Assembly (NCBI RefSeq): GCF_001440395.1
Contig: NZ_LLXZ01000220.1
Location: 1 to 64,000, forward strand
Reading direction: 5' to 3'
Length of the DNA stretch: 64,000 bases
DNA from: Bradyrhizobium jicamae
GTDB taxonomy: Bacteria > Pseudomonadota > Alphaproteobacteria > Rhizobiales > Xanthobacteraceae
The translations under genes were made by a program, and so were the position numbers. Below the pieces are notes generated by a model. That model was not told the origin of the DNA. It searched no databases and saw only the letters and a list, made by a program, of their open reading frames with translations. Of the stretch, positions 43,608 through 55,600 are shown piece by piece; position 1 is the first letter of the stretch, and every line of letters starts with the position of its first letter.

Positions 43608-44483
43608 ATGGCCGTGCACAGCCCAGCGCCAGACATCTCGCTCCGGCACCAGCGTCGCGAGCAGCGCCTGATGCTGGCGCTGGCGCTGCCCGCACTGCTC
43701 GTGATCCTGCTGCTGATCGTGCTGCCGGTCGGCTGGCTCGCCTGGCAGTCGGTCTATCACGACGGCTTTACGCTCGAGAATTACCGCCGGATCTGGAGCG
43801 AAGACATCTACTGGCGCAGCTTCGCTTTGACGTTCCAGATCAGCCTGCTGGTGACGCTGCTGGCGCTGCTGCTCGGCTATCCCATTGCCTATGCGGCGAG
43901 CGTCGCGCCAAAGCGCTGGAGCATCGTCATCCTGGCGCTGGTGGTGCTGCCGTTCTGGACCAGCGTGCTGGTCCGTGCCTATGCCTGGCTCGCATTGTTG
44001 CAACGGACCGGCGTCGTCAACCAGGTGCTGCGCCAGATCGGTGTGATCGACGAACCGCTGGCGCTGGTGCACAACACTTTCGGCACCGTCGTTGCGACCC
44101 TGCACATTCTGCTGCCCTTCATGGTGCTGCCGCTCTACGCCACGATGCAGCAGATCCCGCGCGATCTGATGCAGGCCGGCGCCAGTCTCGGCGCCGGTCC
44201 CATGCTCACCTTCTGGCGGATATTTCTGCCGCTCTCGCTGCCCGGGGTGCTCGCGGGAAGCACGCTGGTCTTCGTGCTCACCCTCGGTTTCTACATCACG
44301 CCCGAATTGCTCGGAGGCGGTCGTACCATCATGATATCGATGCTGGTGAGCCGCAATGTCGAACTCTACGATCAGTGGGGGGCCGCCAGCGCCGTCGGCG
44401 TGGTGCTGCTGATCGCGGTCGGGCTGATCTTTTTCGCCGTCAGCCGATTCATTCCGCTCGATCGCGTGTTGGGGCAAAAATGA
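43608..44483 (+). CDS. Pot-type ABC permease (PotB-like)
   Basis: The 291-residue protein has six membrane helices and the inner-membrane EAA loop (DLMQAGASLGAGPMLTFWRIFLPLSLPGVLAG) that docks the ATPase. It starts at ATG 43608, eight bases after the binding-protein stop. Its stop overlaps the second permease start by four bases. Confidence 0.94.
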   Translation: MAVHSPAPDISLRHQRREQRLMLALALPALLVILLLIVLPVGWLAWQSVYHDGFTLENYRRIWSEDIYWRSFALTFQISLLVTLLALLLGYPIAYAASVAPKRWSIVILALVVLPFWTSVLVRAYAWLALLQRTGVVNQVLRQIGVIDEPLALVHNTFGTVVATLHILLPFMVLPLYATMQQIPRDLMQAGASLGAGPMLTFWRIFLPLSLPGVLAGSTLVFVLTLGFYITPELLGGGRTIMISMLVSRNVELYDQWGAASAVGVVLLIAVGLIFFAVSRFIPLDRVLGQK

Positions 44484-45265
44484 CGATGTCCCGCCCATAC
44501 CGCATCGCCCTGATTGTCATCTGCGCGCTGGTGCTGCTCTATCTGATCCTGCCGATCCTGATCATCGCGCCGATGTCGTTCTCGGCCGCGCGTTTCCTGA
44601 CCTTCCCGCCGCCGTCGCTATCGCTGCGCTGGTATCAGGAATATGTCGGCAATCCGGCCTGGATGCAGGCGACCCGCGTGACGCTGACAGTGGCGGTGCT
44701 CACCGTCGTCATTGCAACCCCGCTCGGCGTGGCCGCGGCATATGCGATCAGCCAGTCGAAATGGCGGATCATGCGGCTGATCCACATGACCCTGCTGCTG
44801 CCGCTGGTGGTGCCGATCATCATCACCGCGGTCGGCATCTACTTCGTCTTCGCCAAGGCCGGCCTGGTCGCGTCCATGACCGGCCTCGTGCTTGCCAACG
44901 TCATGCTCGGCTTGCCCTATGTCGTCATCTCGGTCGCGGCGGGATTGCAGAGCTTCGACTCGACGCAGGAGATGGTGGCGCGCAGCCTCGGCATGAACAG
45001 GCTGCGCAGCTTCTTCGTAGTGACGCTGCCGCAGATCAAGGCCAGCGTCATCGCAGGCGGCATCTTCGCCTTCATCTCCGCGATGGACGAGACCATCGTC
45101 GCCCTGTTCATTTCCGGCGGCCAGTATCAGCCGCTGACCAAGCGGATGTTCACCGCGCTCCGTGACGAGATCGACCCGACGATTGCGGCCATCAGCACGC
45201 TGATGACCGCGGTGTCGTTCATGCTGGTGCTGATTGCAACCAGCCGGTCGAAGAAGGGCGCGTGA
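44480..45265 (+). CDS. Pot-type ABC permease (PotC-like)
   Basis: The 261-residue protein has six membrane helices and the EAA loop (MVARSLGMNRLRSFFVVTLPQIKASVIAG). It pairs with the PotB-like permease to form the channel. ATG 44480 overlaps the preceding stop (ATGA); a second ATG lies two codons on. It is the last gene of the operon and converges on the kinase gene at 45270. Confidence 0.94.
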   Translation: MTMSRPYRIALIVICALVLLYLILPILIIAPMSFSAARFLTFPPPSLSLRWYQEYVGNPAWMQATRVTLTVAVLTVVIATPLGVAAAYAISQSKWRIMRLIHMTLLLPLVVPIIITAVGIYFVFAKAGLVASMTGLVLANVMLGLPYVVISVAAGLQSFDSTQEMVARSLGMNRLRSFFVVTLPQIKASVIAGGIFAFISAMDETIVALFISGGQYQPLTKRMFTALRDEIDPTIAAISTLMTAVSFMLVLIATSRSKKGA

Positions 45266-45269
45266 GCCG

Positions 45270-47579
<2,310 letters not shown>

Positions 47580-47771
47580 GCCGTAGACCCCCGCCGAAAG
47601 CCCATTTGCACACTGACCGGAAGCGCCCCGCACACCTTCCGAATCACAGCGATTTGAATCCACTTTTTTGGGGCTGTCGAGAGTCAACGATTCGTTAATT
47701 CGAAATAAATCTTGTCCAACGCAAATTAAGGCATCGCCGAGGCGAGTCCGAAACGGGAACGCTCCGAAAAA

Positions 47772-49148
47772 CTACGCACGCGGCGGCTCGGCATGGCTGA
47801 TCACGCGCTTGATCGAGGGGAACGCGCGACGCAGCGCGCGTTCGATCTCGTCGACGCTCTCATGTACCTTGATGACGCTCAGCGACCGCGCGGCGCGGCA
47901 ATGGAAATTAACGATTTCGCCCGCGTCGGTGTCGCGCACGCGCACATTATGAATGTCATGGATCGCGCCGTTGCCGGCAAAGCGCATCAGCGCCGCCTTG
48001 ATCACTTCGACGCGCTCGGGCGCGGCTTCGGTGCCGTGCGGCAGTTCCGGCTCGAGCGGCTCGATGTGGGTGTCGACCTCGACGTCCTCGCCAAAGTCCT
48101 CGCGGATGCTGTGCTCCAGGTCGTGGGCGATGTCGTGCGCGGCCAAGAGTTCCATGTCGCCGTCGACTTCGAGGTCGAGGCTGACGATCAGCTTCTCGCC
48201 GAGGTCGTGTACGGTGACGTGGTGGACGGCGAGGCCGGAATTGCGGGCGATCACCATGACGCGCTCGCGCACGCTCTCATTGTCGCGCGCAACCGGCACC
48301 GCGGTGAAGGTGAGGTCGGCGTCGCCGAGCGCCTTGCTGACGGCCACTTGCGCGGATTTCTTGATCGCTTCGACGCGGTCGATCGGATAGGTGCGCGGCA
48401 CTTTTGCGATGGCGTCGATGAAATGCGTCGGCCCGACCATGCGCACGCGCACGCGTTCGACGCCGACTACGCCCGGCACCGCGCGGATCGCGGCGGTCGC
48501 CTTTTCGAACGCGCCCTCCGGCGCGCGGTCGAGCAGGGTTTCGATGGTGGAGCGTCCCAGCCGCAGGCCGATGATCGAGATCATCACGGCGACCGCGATC
48601 GCGGCGACCGAGTCGCCCCAGGCAAAGCCCATGCCGGTCAGCACGAGGCCGATGATCACGGCAGTGGAGCCGAGCACGTCGGAGGCAAAATGCAGCGCAT
48701 CCGCCGCCAGCGCCTGGCTCCGCGTCGCCCGCGCCGCGCGATGCAGCGCCCGCGCGCGCCAGAAATTGACGGCGATGTCGATCACCAGCACCACGAAGGG
48801 AATGGCGGAGAGCGTCGGCGGCGGCGCGCCCTCGCTCAGCCGGCTCCAGGATTCGACCAGGATGCCGCCGGCCAGCACATAGAGCAGCGCGATGACAAAG
48901 AGCGCCGACAGGCTCTCGAACTTGCCGTGGCCGTAATGATGTTCCGCGTCCGCCGGCTGGTCGGACACCCGCACCACCAGCCAGGTGATGACGGTCGCGA
49001 TCACGTCGACGGAAGAGTGCAGCGCCTCCGAGATCAGTGCCAGCGAGCCGATCGCAATGCCGACGGCAAACTTCGCCGCCGCCATGCCGGCGCTGGCGAA
49101 GATCGAGATCGCCGCGACATTGGTCTTGAGGGTAGGGGAACTGGTCAT
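47772..49148 (-). CDS. CDF-family metal cation efflux transporter with long C-terminal tail
   Basis: The 458-residue protein has six membrane helices with the CDF metal ligands HxxxD in SEALHSSVDVIATV and ADALHFASDVLGS. About 250 residues of cytoplasmic tail follow, roughly two to three times the usual length. The tail contains what look like three ferredoxin-like (ZT-dimer) units: about residues 215-285 (GVERVRVRMVGPTHFIDAIAKV), 290-370 (GLAVHHVTVHDLGEKLIVSLD) and 380-455 (AIHDIHNVRVRDTDAGEIVNFH). It exports divalent metals such as Zn, Fe, Mn or Co in exchange for protons. Confidence 0.9.
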   Translation of the reverse strand: MTSSPTLKTNVAAISIFASAGMAAAKFAVGIAIGSLALISEALHSSVDVIATVITWLVVRVSDQPADAEHHYGHGKFESLSALFVIALLYVLAGGILVESWSRLSEGAPPPTLSAIPFVVLVIDIAVNFWRARALHRAARATRSQALAADALHFASDVLGSTAVIIGLVLTGMGFAWGDSVAAIAVAVMISIIGLRLGRSTIETLLDRAPEGAFEKATAAIRAVPGVVGVERVRVRMVGPTHFIDAIAKVPRTYPIDRVEAIKKSAQVAVSKALGDADLTFTAVPVARDNESVRERVMVIARNSGLAVHHVTVHDLGEKLIVSLDLEVDGDMELLAAHDIAHDLEHSIREDFGEDVEVDTHIEPLEPELPHGTEAAPERVEVIKAALMRFAGNGAIHDIHNVRVRDTDAGEIVNFHCRAARSLSVIKVHESVDEIERALRRAFPSIKRVISHAEPPRA

Positions 49149-49257
49149 GGCCGGCGGTTTAGCAGGGGGGCAGTTAACATGAAAGGCGGGGGTTTGATGC
49201 GCAACCGCAACTCGTTTGCAGGAGCATTTGTTGCGAATTGTTCGCGGGGTTTGATGC

Positions 49258-49338
49258 CGTCATTGCGAGCGCAGCGAAGCAATCCATTGTCACCACGCAT
49301 GCGGAGGGATGGATTGCTTCGCTACGCTCGCCATGACG
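49258..49338. repeat. Palindromic repeat, family C (REP-like)
   Basis: Left arm 49258-49287 (CGTCATTGCGAGCGCAGCGA...) and right arm 49309-49338 (...TCGCTACGCTCGCCATGACG) are inverted copies of each other with few mismatches and a 21-base centre. This element type is common between genes in Bradyrhizobium and relatives, as I recall it. Confidence 0.85.
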
Positions 49339-49496
49339 TAGGGATAGCGATGTAGCACTCGATTGTCATCCCTTGCGCACACGGGGAATCCAGTACGCCG
49401 CGCGGATTTACCGGAGCGCGTGAGGGGCTGCGACGATATGGAGCCGTGCGATACAATAGTGTGCCCATCTTCATAGGCGGTAGCGTGTGAATAAAC

Positions 49497-49535
49497 TCAG
49501 GCATATATCTTGAACTCTGGCGAATGCCTGATTTT
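49497..49535 (+). terminator. Stem-loop with T-run
   Basis: TCAGGCAT (49497-49504) and ATGCCTGA (49524-49531) are perfect complements, followed by TTTT (49532-49535). No recognised gene ends just upstream, so what it terminates is unclear. Confidence 0.5.
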
Positions 49536-49551
49536 GCCTTGGGTAAACACC

Positions 49552-49624
49552 GGGTGGGAAGGCGCCGCTAAGCCCGGGATTAGTAACGCACAGCTTCTTC
49601 ATGGCTAGTAGCGGCCGGGCACCC
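49552..49624. repeat. Long imperfect inverted repeat before the DUF2200 gene
   Basis: GGGTG (49552-49556) and CCGCTA (49565-49570) pair with TAGCGG (49609-49614) and CACCC (49620-49624), forming an interrupted stem around a 38-base centre. It ends 50 bases before the DUF2200 start. It could be a structured leader or the edge of an inserted segment. The family is not recognised. Confidence 0.45.
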
Positions 49625-49673
49625 AGATGATCTCAGGTCTTACATGCCTTAATAAGATTCTCCTGGAGCACTC

Positions 49674-50027
49674 ATGGCAAAACACCGGATCTACACGACG
49701 AGCTTCGCAAGCGTTTACCCACTTTACGTCGCGAAAGCAGAGAAAAAAGGACGTACAAAAGCAGAGGTCGATCGGGTCATCACCTGGTTGACGGGTTATG
49801 GTCAGAAGGAGCTGGAAGCTCAACTGGAGAAACAGACTGACTTCGAATCATTCTTTGCCGAGGCCCCTAAAATCAATCCCTCGCGAGCCTTGATCAAAGG
49901 CGTGATTTGCGATGTCCGGGTGGAAGATATCAAAGAACCAACTATGCGAGAAATTCGCTATTTGGATAAATTGATCGATGAGCTGGCGCGGGGAAAAACA
50001 ATGGATAAAATTCTGCGAAGAGAATGA
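49674..50027 (+). CDS. DUF2200 family protein
   Basis: The 117-residue lysine-rich protein (MAKHRIYTTSFASVYPLYVAKAEKKGRTKAEVD) matches DUF2200 as recalled, a single-domain family found patchily across many bacterial phyla. GGAG sits 7-10 bases before the ATG. Its composition differs from the neighbours: many AAA and GAA codons and visibly lower GC. That, with the repeats upstream, suggests horizontal acquisition. Function is unknown. Confidence 0.85.
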   Translation: MAKHRIYTTSFASVYPLYVAKAEKKGRTKAEVDRVITWLTGYGQKELEAQLEKQTDFESFFAEAPKINPSRALIKGVICDVRVEDIKEPTMREIRYLDKLIDELARGKTMDKILRRE

Positions 50028-50146
50028 CCCTGAGCGACCTGGGGGAAGTCCGCCTTGACCAAAGCCGACTTCGCCCAGGCTTGAAGTCAGTCAGCCGCAT
50101 ATGCTCCGACCATGACGCGGCAGTTCACAAATCGAATTGCCTTGCT

Positions 50147-50662
50147 TCAATCGTCTTCGTCAGCCAGCGCGCGCCGCCGTTCTACGGCCTCGCTCATATC
50201 GTGGAGCACAAAGAGCGCAAGCGCTGCCATGTGTCGCCGCTGTTCGGGACTAAACGTCTTATAAAGTGGCTGCCACGCTTCGGCGAGCTTATCCAGATCG
50301 GCTGATCGTTGAGCCAATGCTTCCGAGCGTCGTTGCATGAATGCGATGGGATCACGATTGCGCATGACCTCGATCGTGCTTTGATCGGCCCGCCTGCCCA
50401 CTGTTTCCGAGATTTTTGCAACGCGGGCTTTCCGATCCTCCGCCCTGCCACGAATGGCGCTCTCGACAGCCGGCCATAGTTTTTCCTGGTCAGGTGTGAG
50501 CTGCAACGCGGCCTTCACCAGTTCAATCCGCAAGTCCGTCAGCGAATTCCGGTCCGCTATATTCAGCCGTTCCGGAGTCGCGGGAGAGGGAGTTTGCGCG
50601 TGGGCAATCGGCGATGCAGTAAGGAAGAGTGCAGTTGCTCCAACCACTACTATTTTGATCAT
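50147..50662 (-). CDS. Exported Spy/CpxP-like (LTXXQ motif) protein
   Basis: The 171-residue precursor has a signal peptide (about residues 1-22, ending AHA) and a helical mature part. Two LTxxQ-like elements are present (LQLTPDQEKLWPAVE, and the later TFSPEQRRHM). Spy-family proteins are periplasmic chaperones induced by envelope stress. ATG 50662 is preceded by AGGAGA. It stands alone between the DUF2200 gene and a repeat. Confidence 0.85.
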   Translation of the reverse strand: MIKIVVVGATALFLTASPIAHAQTPSPATPERLNIADRNSLTDLRIELVKAALQLTPDQEKLWPAVESAIRGRAEDRKARVAKISETVGRRADQSTIEVMRNRDPIAFMQRRSEALAQRSADLDKLAEAWQPLYKTFSPEQRRHMAALALFVLHDMSEAVERRRALADEDD

Positions 50663-50809
50663 CGCGATCTCCTAGGTAAATCGCCCCCAGGCACCGCGCA
50701 AAAGAGATCGCGCATCGCGATGTCCCGTTGATTCAAATCAAGGGAACCAGAGAAGTTTCGTGTGTGCGCCCGTGCGCCGGTATTCGGTGACGGAAATCAA
50801 CGCACATAC

Positions 50810-50843
50810 GTGGGGCGGATCAGCCTTCGCTAATCCGCCCCAC
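50810..50843. repeat. Palindromic repeat, family D (REP-like)
   Basis: GTGGGGCGGAT (50810-50820) pairs perfectly with ATCCGCCCCAC (50833-50843). The loop itself contains an AGC/GCT mini-stem. It sits 38 bases beyond the stop of the minus-strand gene at 50881 and could serve as its terminator. Confidence 0.8.
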
Positions 50844-50880
50844 GGGCTACGGCATCTGCGCACCTCTTCAGATGCACAGA

Positions 50881-51249
50881 TCAAAGACCTCCCCGCGGCA
50901 GGAAGAAGCAAAGCTCGACTCCCGTGGGCCGATTGATGAACAGCACGGGAGTGCGATCAGGCGTGTCCTCTTCCTTGATGATGTCGGGCGGGATGGTTTT
51001 CCACTCACCGTCTTTCAGGTATTGCCACTGGTCCGAGCGATCTTCGCCAACCCTGAAGCGGGTCTTGAATACGTCGCCATTGTCGCAGCAGGATTTCCAG
51101 GGAACACCGAGACGCTTCCGGGCGGCGGCGTTCATTTCCTGCTTGTTGAACCATTCGTGGTTCGCCATCGACGGATCGTGCCCGTCTGCCCGAAAGGAAA
51201 ACAAGACAAGAAGACCGAATGCCGTCAGTACGCGACCAAACGCTTTCAT
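50881..51249 (-). CDS. Exported hypothetical protein
   Basis: The 122-residue precursor has a signal peptide (MKAFGRVLTAFGLLVLFSFRADG). The mature part has a conserved-looking core: HEWFNKQEMNAAARKRLGVPWKSCCDNGDVFKTRF, paired cysteines, and a proline/arginine-rich end with one more cysteine. Start 51249 is preferred over 51261 because GGAGG then lies 5 bases upstream. I recall similar secreted proteins in Bradyrhizobium, but no function. Confidence 0.72.
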   Translation of the reverse strand: MKAFGRVLTAFGLLVLFSFRADGHDPSMANHEWFNKQEMNAAARKRLGVPWKSCCDNGDVFKTRFRVGEDRSDQWQYLKDGEWKTIPPDIIKEEDTPDRTPVLFINRPTGVELCFFLPRGGL

Positions 51250-51599
51250 GGCAGCCTCCATTGTGGACTGTCACCAAACGCGAATCACACGAGCTCTCCG
51301 GCAACCCATCAGGCCACATTCAGAGGAAAATGGAATCGCATTTCTGAGCGACTTTTCTCATTTGAGCACGACTGTTGTTTTCCTGTTGGTGTTCTACCGC
51401 ACACGCGGACCCGTATTTTTACCGGTACCACCTGACCTTTCTCTGCCTCCAACGATGCTCATGGGGCGATGGCGCCCAGAAAAAAGACGTCCCAATGTTC
51501 CGTCGCAACATCAACTGCGCGTGAGACGTGAGGTAGTTCACATCTGGAAATAGCGTGTTGATTTAAGGCCGTCGCATGCCCGGTTTCGGGAGGTGTGCG
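51250..51599. other. Gap without a recognised gene
   Basis: This 350-base stretch between two divergent small genes holds no frame I trust. It presumably contains their promoters. A T-rich run (51370-51420) is present, but no clear palindrome or known repeat was found. Confidence 0.4.
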
Positions 51600-51875
51600 A
51601 TGCTGTTGTTGAATGGCCAGATCCAGTGGCGGGGAATAAGCACTACCGTGGTAGTCGAGCTTATCATCCTGCTCGCACTTGCGTTGGCGGCTGTCAGTTA
51701 CGTGGAATGGTCATCGAAAGTTGCCGTTGCCGAGTTCATGAGCGCGACCGAGTCATCGGCATCTGATCCGAACCATTCCAGCGAGTCTCCGGTGCAGGCT
51801 CAGTCCCGCAAGGGATCAACGGGCTGCCCCGTGGGCAAGAGATCGCTGCCAACTCAGCTGGCGCCATTGCCGTAA
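51600..51875 (+). CDS. Small single-pass membrane protein, hypothetical
   Basis: A 91-residue protein with one membrane helix (about residues 15-35, VVVELIILLALALAAVSYVEW) and a serine-rich polar tail. ATG 51600 has GGGAGG 6 bases upstream; an ATG at 51576 is in frame but lacks a site. The family is not recognised. Confidence 0.55.
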   Translation: MLLLNGQIQWRGISTTVVVELIILLALALAAVSYVEWSSKVAVAEFMSATESSASDPNHSSESPVQAQSRKGSTGCPVGKRSLPTQLAPLP

Positions 51876-51928
51876 ATCCACGGACCAACTCGTCTCGTGC
51901 GCTTACGGCTTGCGTGACGGGGCAGATT

Positions 51929-52153
51929 TCATCTGCGGCCGAGAAGCTCGACCGGAGTACGGTAGAGCTCGTTACTTTCATCGTCGGTGATGCGTACGGC
52001 GCATCCGGTGGAACACAGCTCGGGTCGAACGATGCGAAGCTCGCTCGCGAGACTTTCCGCTTTATCGATCGCGTTTTCCATGTCTTCGAGGATCATGCCG
52101 CCCTGGCATTTGAATTCCGCGCCGATGACGAGATCAAAATTGAAGTATGGCAT
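51929..52153 (-). CDS. DUF6894 family small protein
   Basis: The 74-residue protein (MPYFNFDLVIGAEFKCQGGM ... LEDMENAIDKAESLASEL ... VRITDDESNELYRTPVEL) has the beta-helix-beta pattern of DUF6894, common in Bradyrhizobium. The start at 52153 is chosen because GGGGG lies 6-10 bases upstream and the fold begins there. Function is unknown. Confidence 0.75.
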   Translation of the reverse strand: MPYFNFDLVIGAEFKCQGGMILEDMENAIDKAESLASELRIVRPELCSTGCAVRITDDESNELYRTPVELLGRR

Positions 52154-52310
52154 TGCAGCCCCCAGCCAAGTTTCAATCGCAGTGAATCTAACCTGAGTCT
52201 GGTTGGTTTCTTCATTACAACTCCGATCTTGAGATCTGATTGTAATCGGCTGTTGCGTTTCGGTACCGTGACCGCACCATCGCGTGCAGAGAACGCGACG
52301 AGGCACCTGC

Positions 52311-52429
52311 GTAGGATGGGTGGAGCGAAGCGATACCCATCAATGTGTCCGTTCACACCGGCGATGGGTTTCGCGGAGCCTGTCATCGGGCGCGCGTTCG
52401 CGCGACCCGTTGGCTCTACCCTTCCTACG
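52311..52429. repeat. Dispersed repeat, family B, copy 2 (full length)
   Basis: The outer arms GTAGGATGGGTGGAGC (52311-52326) and GCTCTACCCTTCCTAC (near 52413-52428) are near-perfect inverted copies. Inner GATACCCATC and GATGGGTTTC also pair. The right part (52360-52429) recurs at 36981-37051. The 470-base gap between the DUF6894 and cyclase genes is largely taken up by this element. Confidence 0.8.
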
Positions 52430-52621
52430 AAAATGCGCGCTGCGATCTCGTGGTACCATCCACGGTTCGGAGGCGGGCCCGACATGATCCACCTCGAACG
52501 TCAGCGCTTTAGAATCACTATGGAACCCAGGGGCGGACGGCTGGAGGTGTGACGGAGATCATAATGCTCCCTCGAGTTCCGGCGCATTGTGCCGCCGCCA
52601 TTGATATCCCCTGAGGTCCGG

Positions 52622-55600
52622 ATGCACTGCACGAATTGCGCAGCCGAAGTCCCGGAGCAAAGAGCGTTCTGTAGCCAGTGCGGAGCAGCGGTCGTGCGAC
52701 GCTGTCCGGCCTGCGGCGTTGCCAATCCGGCACTTAACAAGTTTTGCGGCGACTGCGGGACCAGGTTGCGCGTGGAGTCGCGCGCGGCGGCAACGACGGT
52801 GCGTGACTCGCGGCCGGTCGAACGCCGGCAGCTTACCGTCCTGTTTTGCGATCTGGTCGGATCGACTGAACTCTCCGCGGGACTCGATCCCGAAGACTTC
52901 AGCGCAATCATTGCCGGCTACCGGCGCTGCATTGTTGAAACCATTGCCCGCTTCGACGGCTTTGTCGCGCGACATCATGGGGACGGCGCCGTCGTATGTT
53001 TTGGCTACCCTCACGCGCACGAGGACGACGCGGAGCGTGCCGTTCAGGCCAGCCTCGCACTGGTGCAGGCGATCGCCGCCTTGCCGGCAAAAGAGAAGTT
53101 GAGCGCGCGGATCGGCGTTGCGACGGGCGTTGCGATTGTCGGCGACATGTCTGATAGCGCGATCTCCGAGGAGCATGGCATCCTCGGTGACACCCCGAAT
53201 CTTGCCGCCCGGCTGCAATCGCTCGCAGAGCCCGGCAGCGTTGTCATTTCGGGCCGCACAAAGACGATCGCGGGACCGCAGTTCGAGTATCTCGATCTCG
53301 GCAAGGTCGAGATCAAGGGTTTGGCAAAACCGGTCGCTGCCTGGCAGGTTGCCGGCAGGACAATGGTGAGCAGCCGATCGCATGCTCTCCAAAGCGGCGA
53401 TGTGCTTCCGCTGATCGGTCGCGATGAAGAAATGGAGTTGATTCTGAGCCGATGGAAGCGAGCCAGGAGCGGCGAAGGTCAGGTGGTCCTGCTTTCTGGC
53501 GAAGCTGGCATCGGCAAATCACGGCTCACCGTCGCGCTTCTGGAACAGCTTGCGCGCGAGCCGCACATTCGCCTGCAGTACTTCTGTTCGCCGCAGCATA
53601 CCGACAGCACGCTCTATCCTGTCATCGGCGAGATGTGGCGCGCCGCCGGCTTCGCTCACGATGACGGCCAGCAAGCGAAAGCGGACAAGCTCGACGCGCT
53701 GCTGACTCAAAGCGCGACGCCAGCGGAGGATGCGGCGCTGTTTGCCGAAATGCTGTCGCTGCCCGGCGATGGGCGCTACCCCCCGGTTGAAGTTGAGCCG
53801 CAGCTCCGCCGTCAAAAAACACTGAAAGCGCTTGCTTCGCACATCGAGGCGCTGGCGCGGATCCATCCCGTGCTGATGATTTTCGAAGATGCGCATTGGA
53901 CCGATCCCACCAGCCTCGAATTCTTCATGGGGGCGGTGGACCTGGCCGTGCATCACCGGCTGTTGATACTTGCGACCTTCAGGCCGGAATTCAGCCCGCC
54001 CTGGATCGGACGGCCGCAGGTGAATGAGCTGACCCTCAACCGGCTGGCGCCGCGCGACATCCATTCCCTCATCGAGGAAGTCGTCGGCGACCGGTCGCTG
54101 CCGGCGGGCATCCGCCAGGACATCATCGAGCGCACCGACGGCATTCCGCTGTTCGCCGAGGAAATGACCAAGGCGGTGCTGGATGCGGAGGGCGAGAGTG
54201 AGGTGCAGCGGACCTTCGCAGGGGCGCCGACGCCTGTTGTGGCGGTTCCGGCAAGCCTGCAGGCTTCGCTGATGTCGCGGCTCGACCGGCTCGGCCCGGC
54301 GAAAGACGTCGCGCAGGTCGGCGCGGCGATCGGCCGGGCATTTCCTCACATGCTGCTTGCCGCGGTCGCGCGAAAGCCGGAAGCGGAACTGGATGCCGAC
54401 CTCAACCGGCTCATCGCGGCGGGGTTGTTGTTTCGACAGGGCGCGCCGCCACATGCGAGCTATCTGTTCAAGCACGCGCTGGTGCAGGACGCGGCCTACG
54501 GTACGCTGCTGCGCGAGCCGAGGCGCGCGCTGCATGCGCGCATCGCCGAAGTCCTTGAAAACCAATTCCCGGAAATAGCCGATAGCCAGCCCGAGCTGCT
54601 CGCCCGTCACTACACAAAGGCCGATCTGATCGAGAAGTCAGCCCGTCTGTGGGGCAAGGCGGGACAGCGGTCGCAGGAGCGTTCGGCGCTGATCGAAGCA
54701 GCAGAACAGCTCGATCAGGCACTGGCGCAAATAGCGACCTTGCCCAGCACGCCCGACCTTCGGCGCGAGCAGATCATCCTGCAAGTCGCGCTGTTGAACA
54801 CGCTGATGCATGTCAAGGGATATGGCGCTCCCGAAACCAAGACTGCGGTGGCGCAAGCGAGGGCGTTTATCGAGCAGGCGGGACAGCTTGGAGAGTCGCC
54901 CGATGACCCCTCGCTGCTGCTCTCGACCCTGTTTGGCCAGTGGATCGTCAATTTCATCAACTTCAATGGCGACGTTGCGCGCGAGCTCGCGGCACGGTTT
55001 CTGGCGCTGGGCGAGAACGAGGGCGCGGCCGTGCCGCGCATGATCGGACACCGCACCATGGCAAGTACGCTCGCGTTGCGGGGGGACCTCGTTGAGGCCA
55101 GGGCGCACTACAACGAAGCCCTCGCGCTCTATCGTCCCGCCGAGCACCGCCGATTGATGACGCGATTTGGCCAGGACCTCCGGGTCACATGCCTGGCCTT
55201 CCGTTCGATGGCTTCATGGCTGCTCGGTTATCCCTTGGCCGCGCTGAACGACGCAGACTTGGCGCTAAGCGAAGCGCGCCAGATCGAGCATGCGGCCACG
55301 TTGATGTTCACGCTGAATTTCCCGATCCTTGTTAATACCTATTGCGGGAATTACCACGCGGCGAATACGCATCTCAAAGAGCTTGTCACACTGGCGGAGG
55401 AGAAGAGCGCCCCGTTCCGGAAAGCGGAAGGCGTGTTGCGGCGGGGCTATATCCTGACCCTTACGGGAGCGGCGAAAGCGGTCGAGACCGTCACGGCAGG
55501 TATTGATCTATGGCGGTCGGCCGGATCGACGATATTTACGCCGGAGCAGGAGTTCATGCTGGCCATCGCGCACGCGGATGCCGGCCAGTTCGACGATGCA

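Noticed and set aside
50024..50305. 93-codon frame overlapping the DUF2200 stop
   Set aside because: Most of it is antisense to the Spy-like gene, with no ribosome site or family features.
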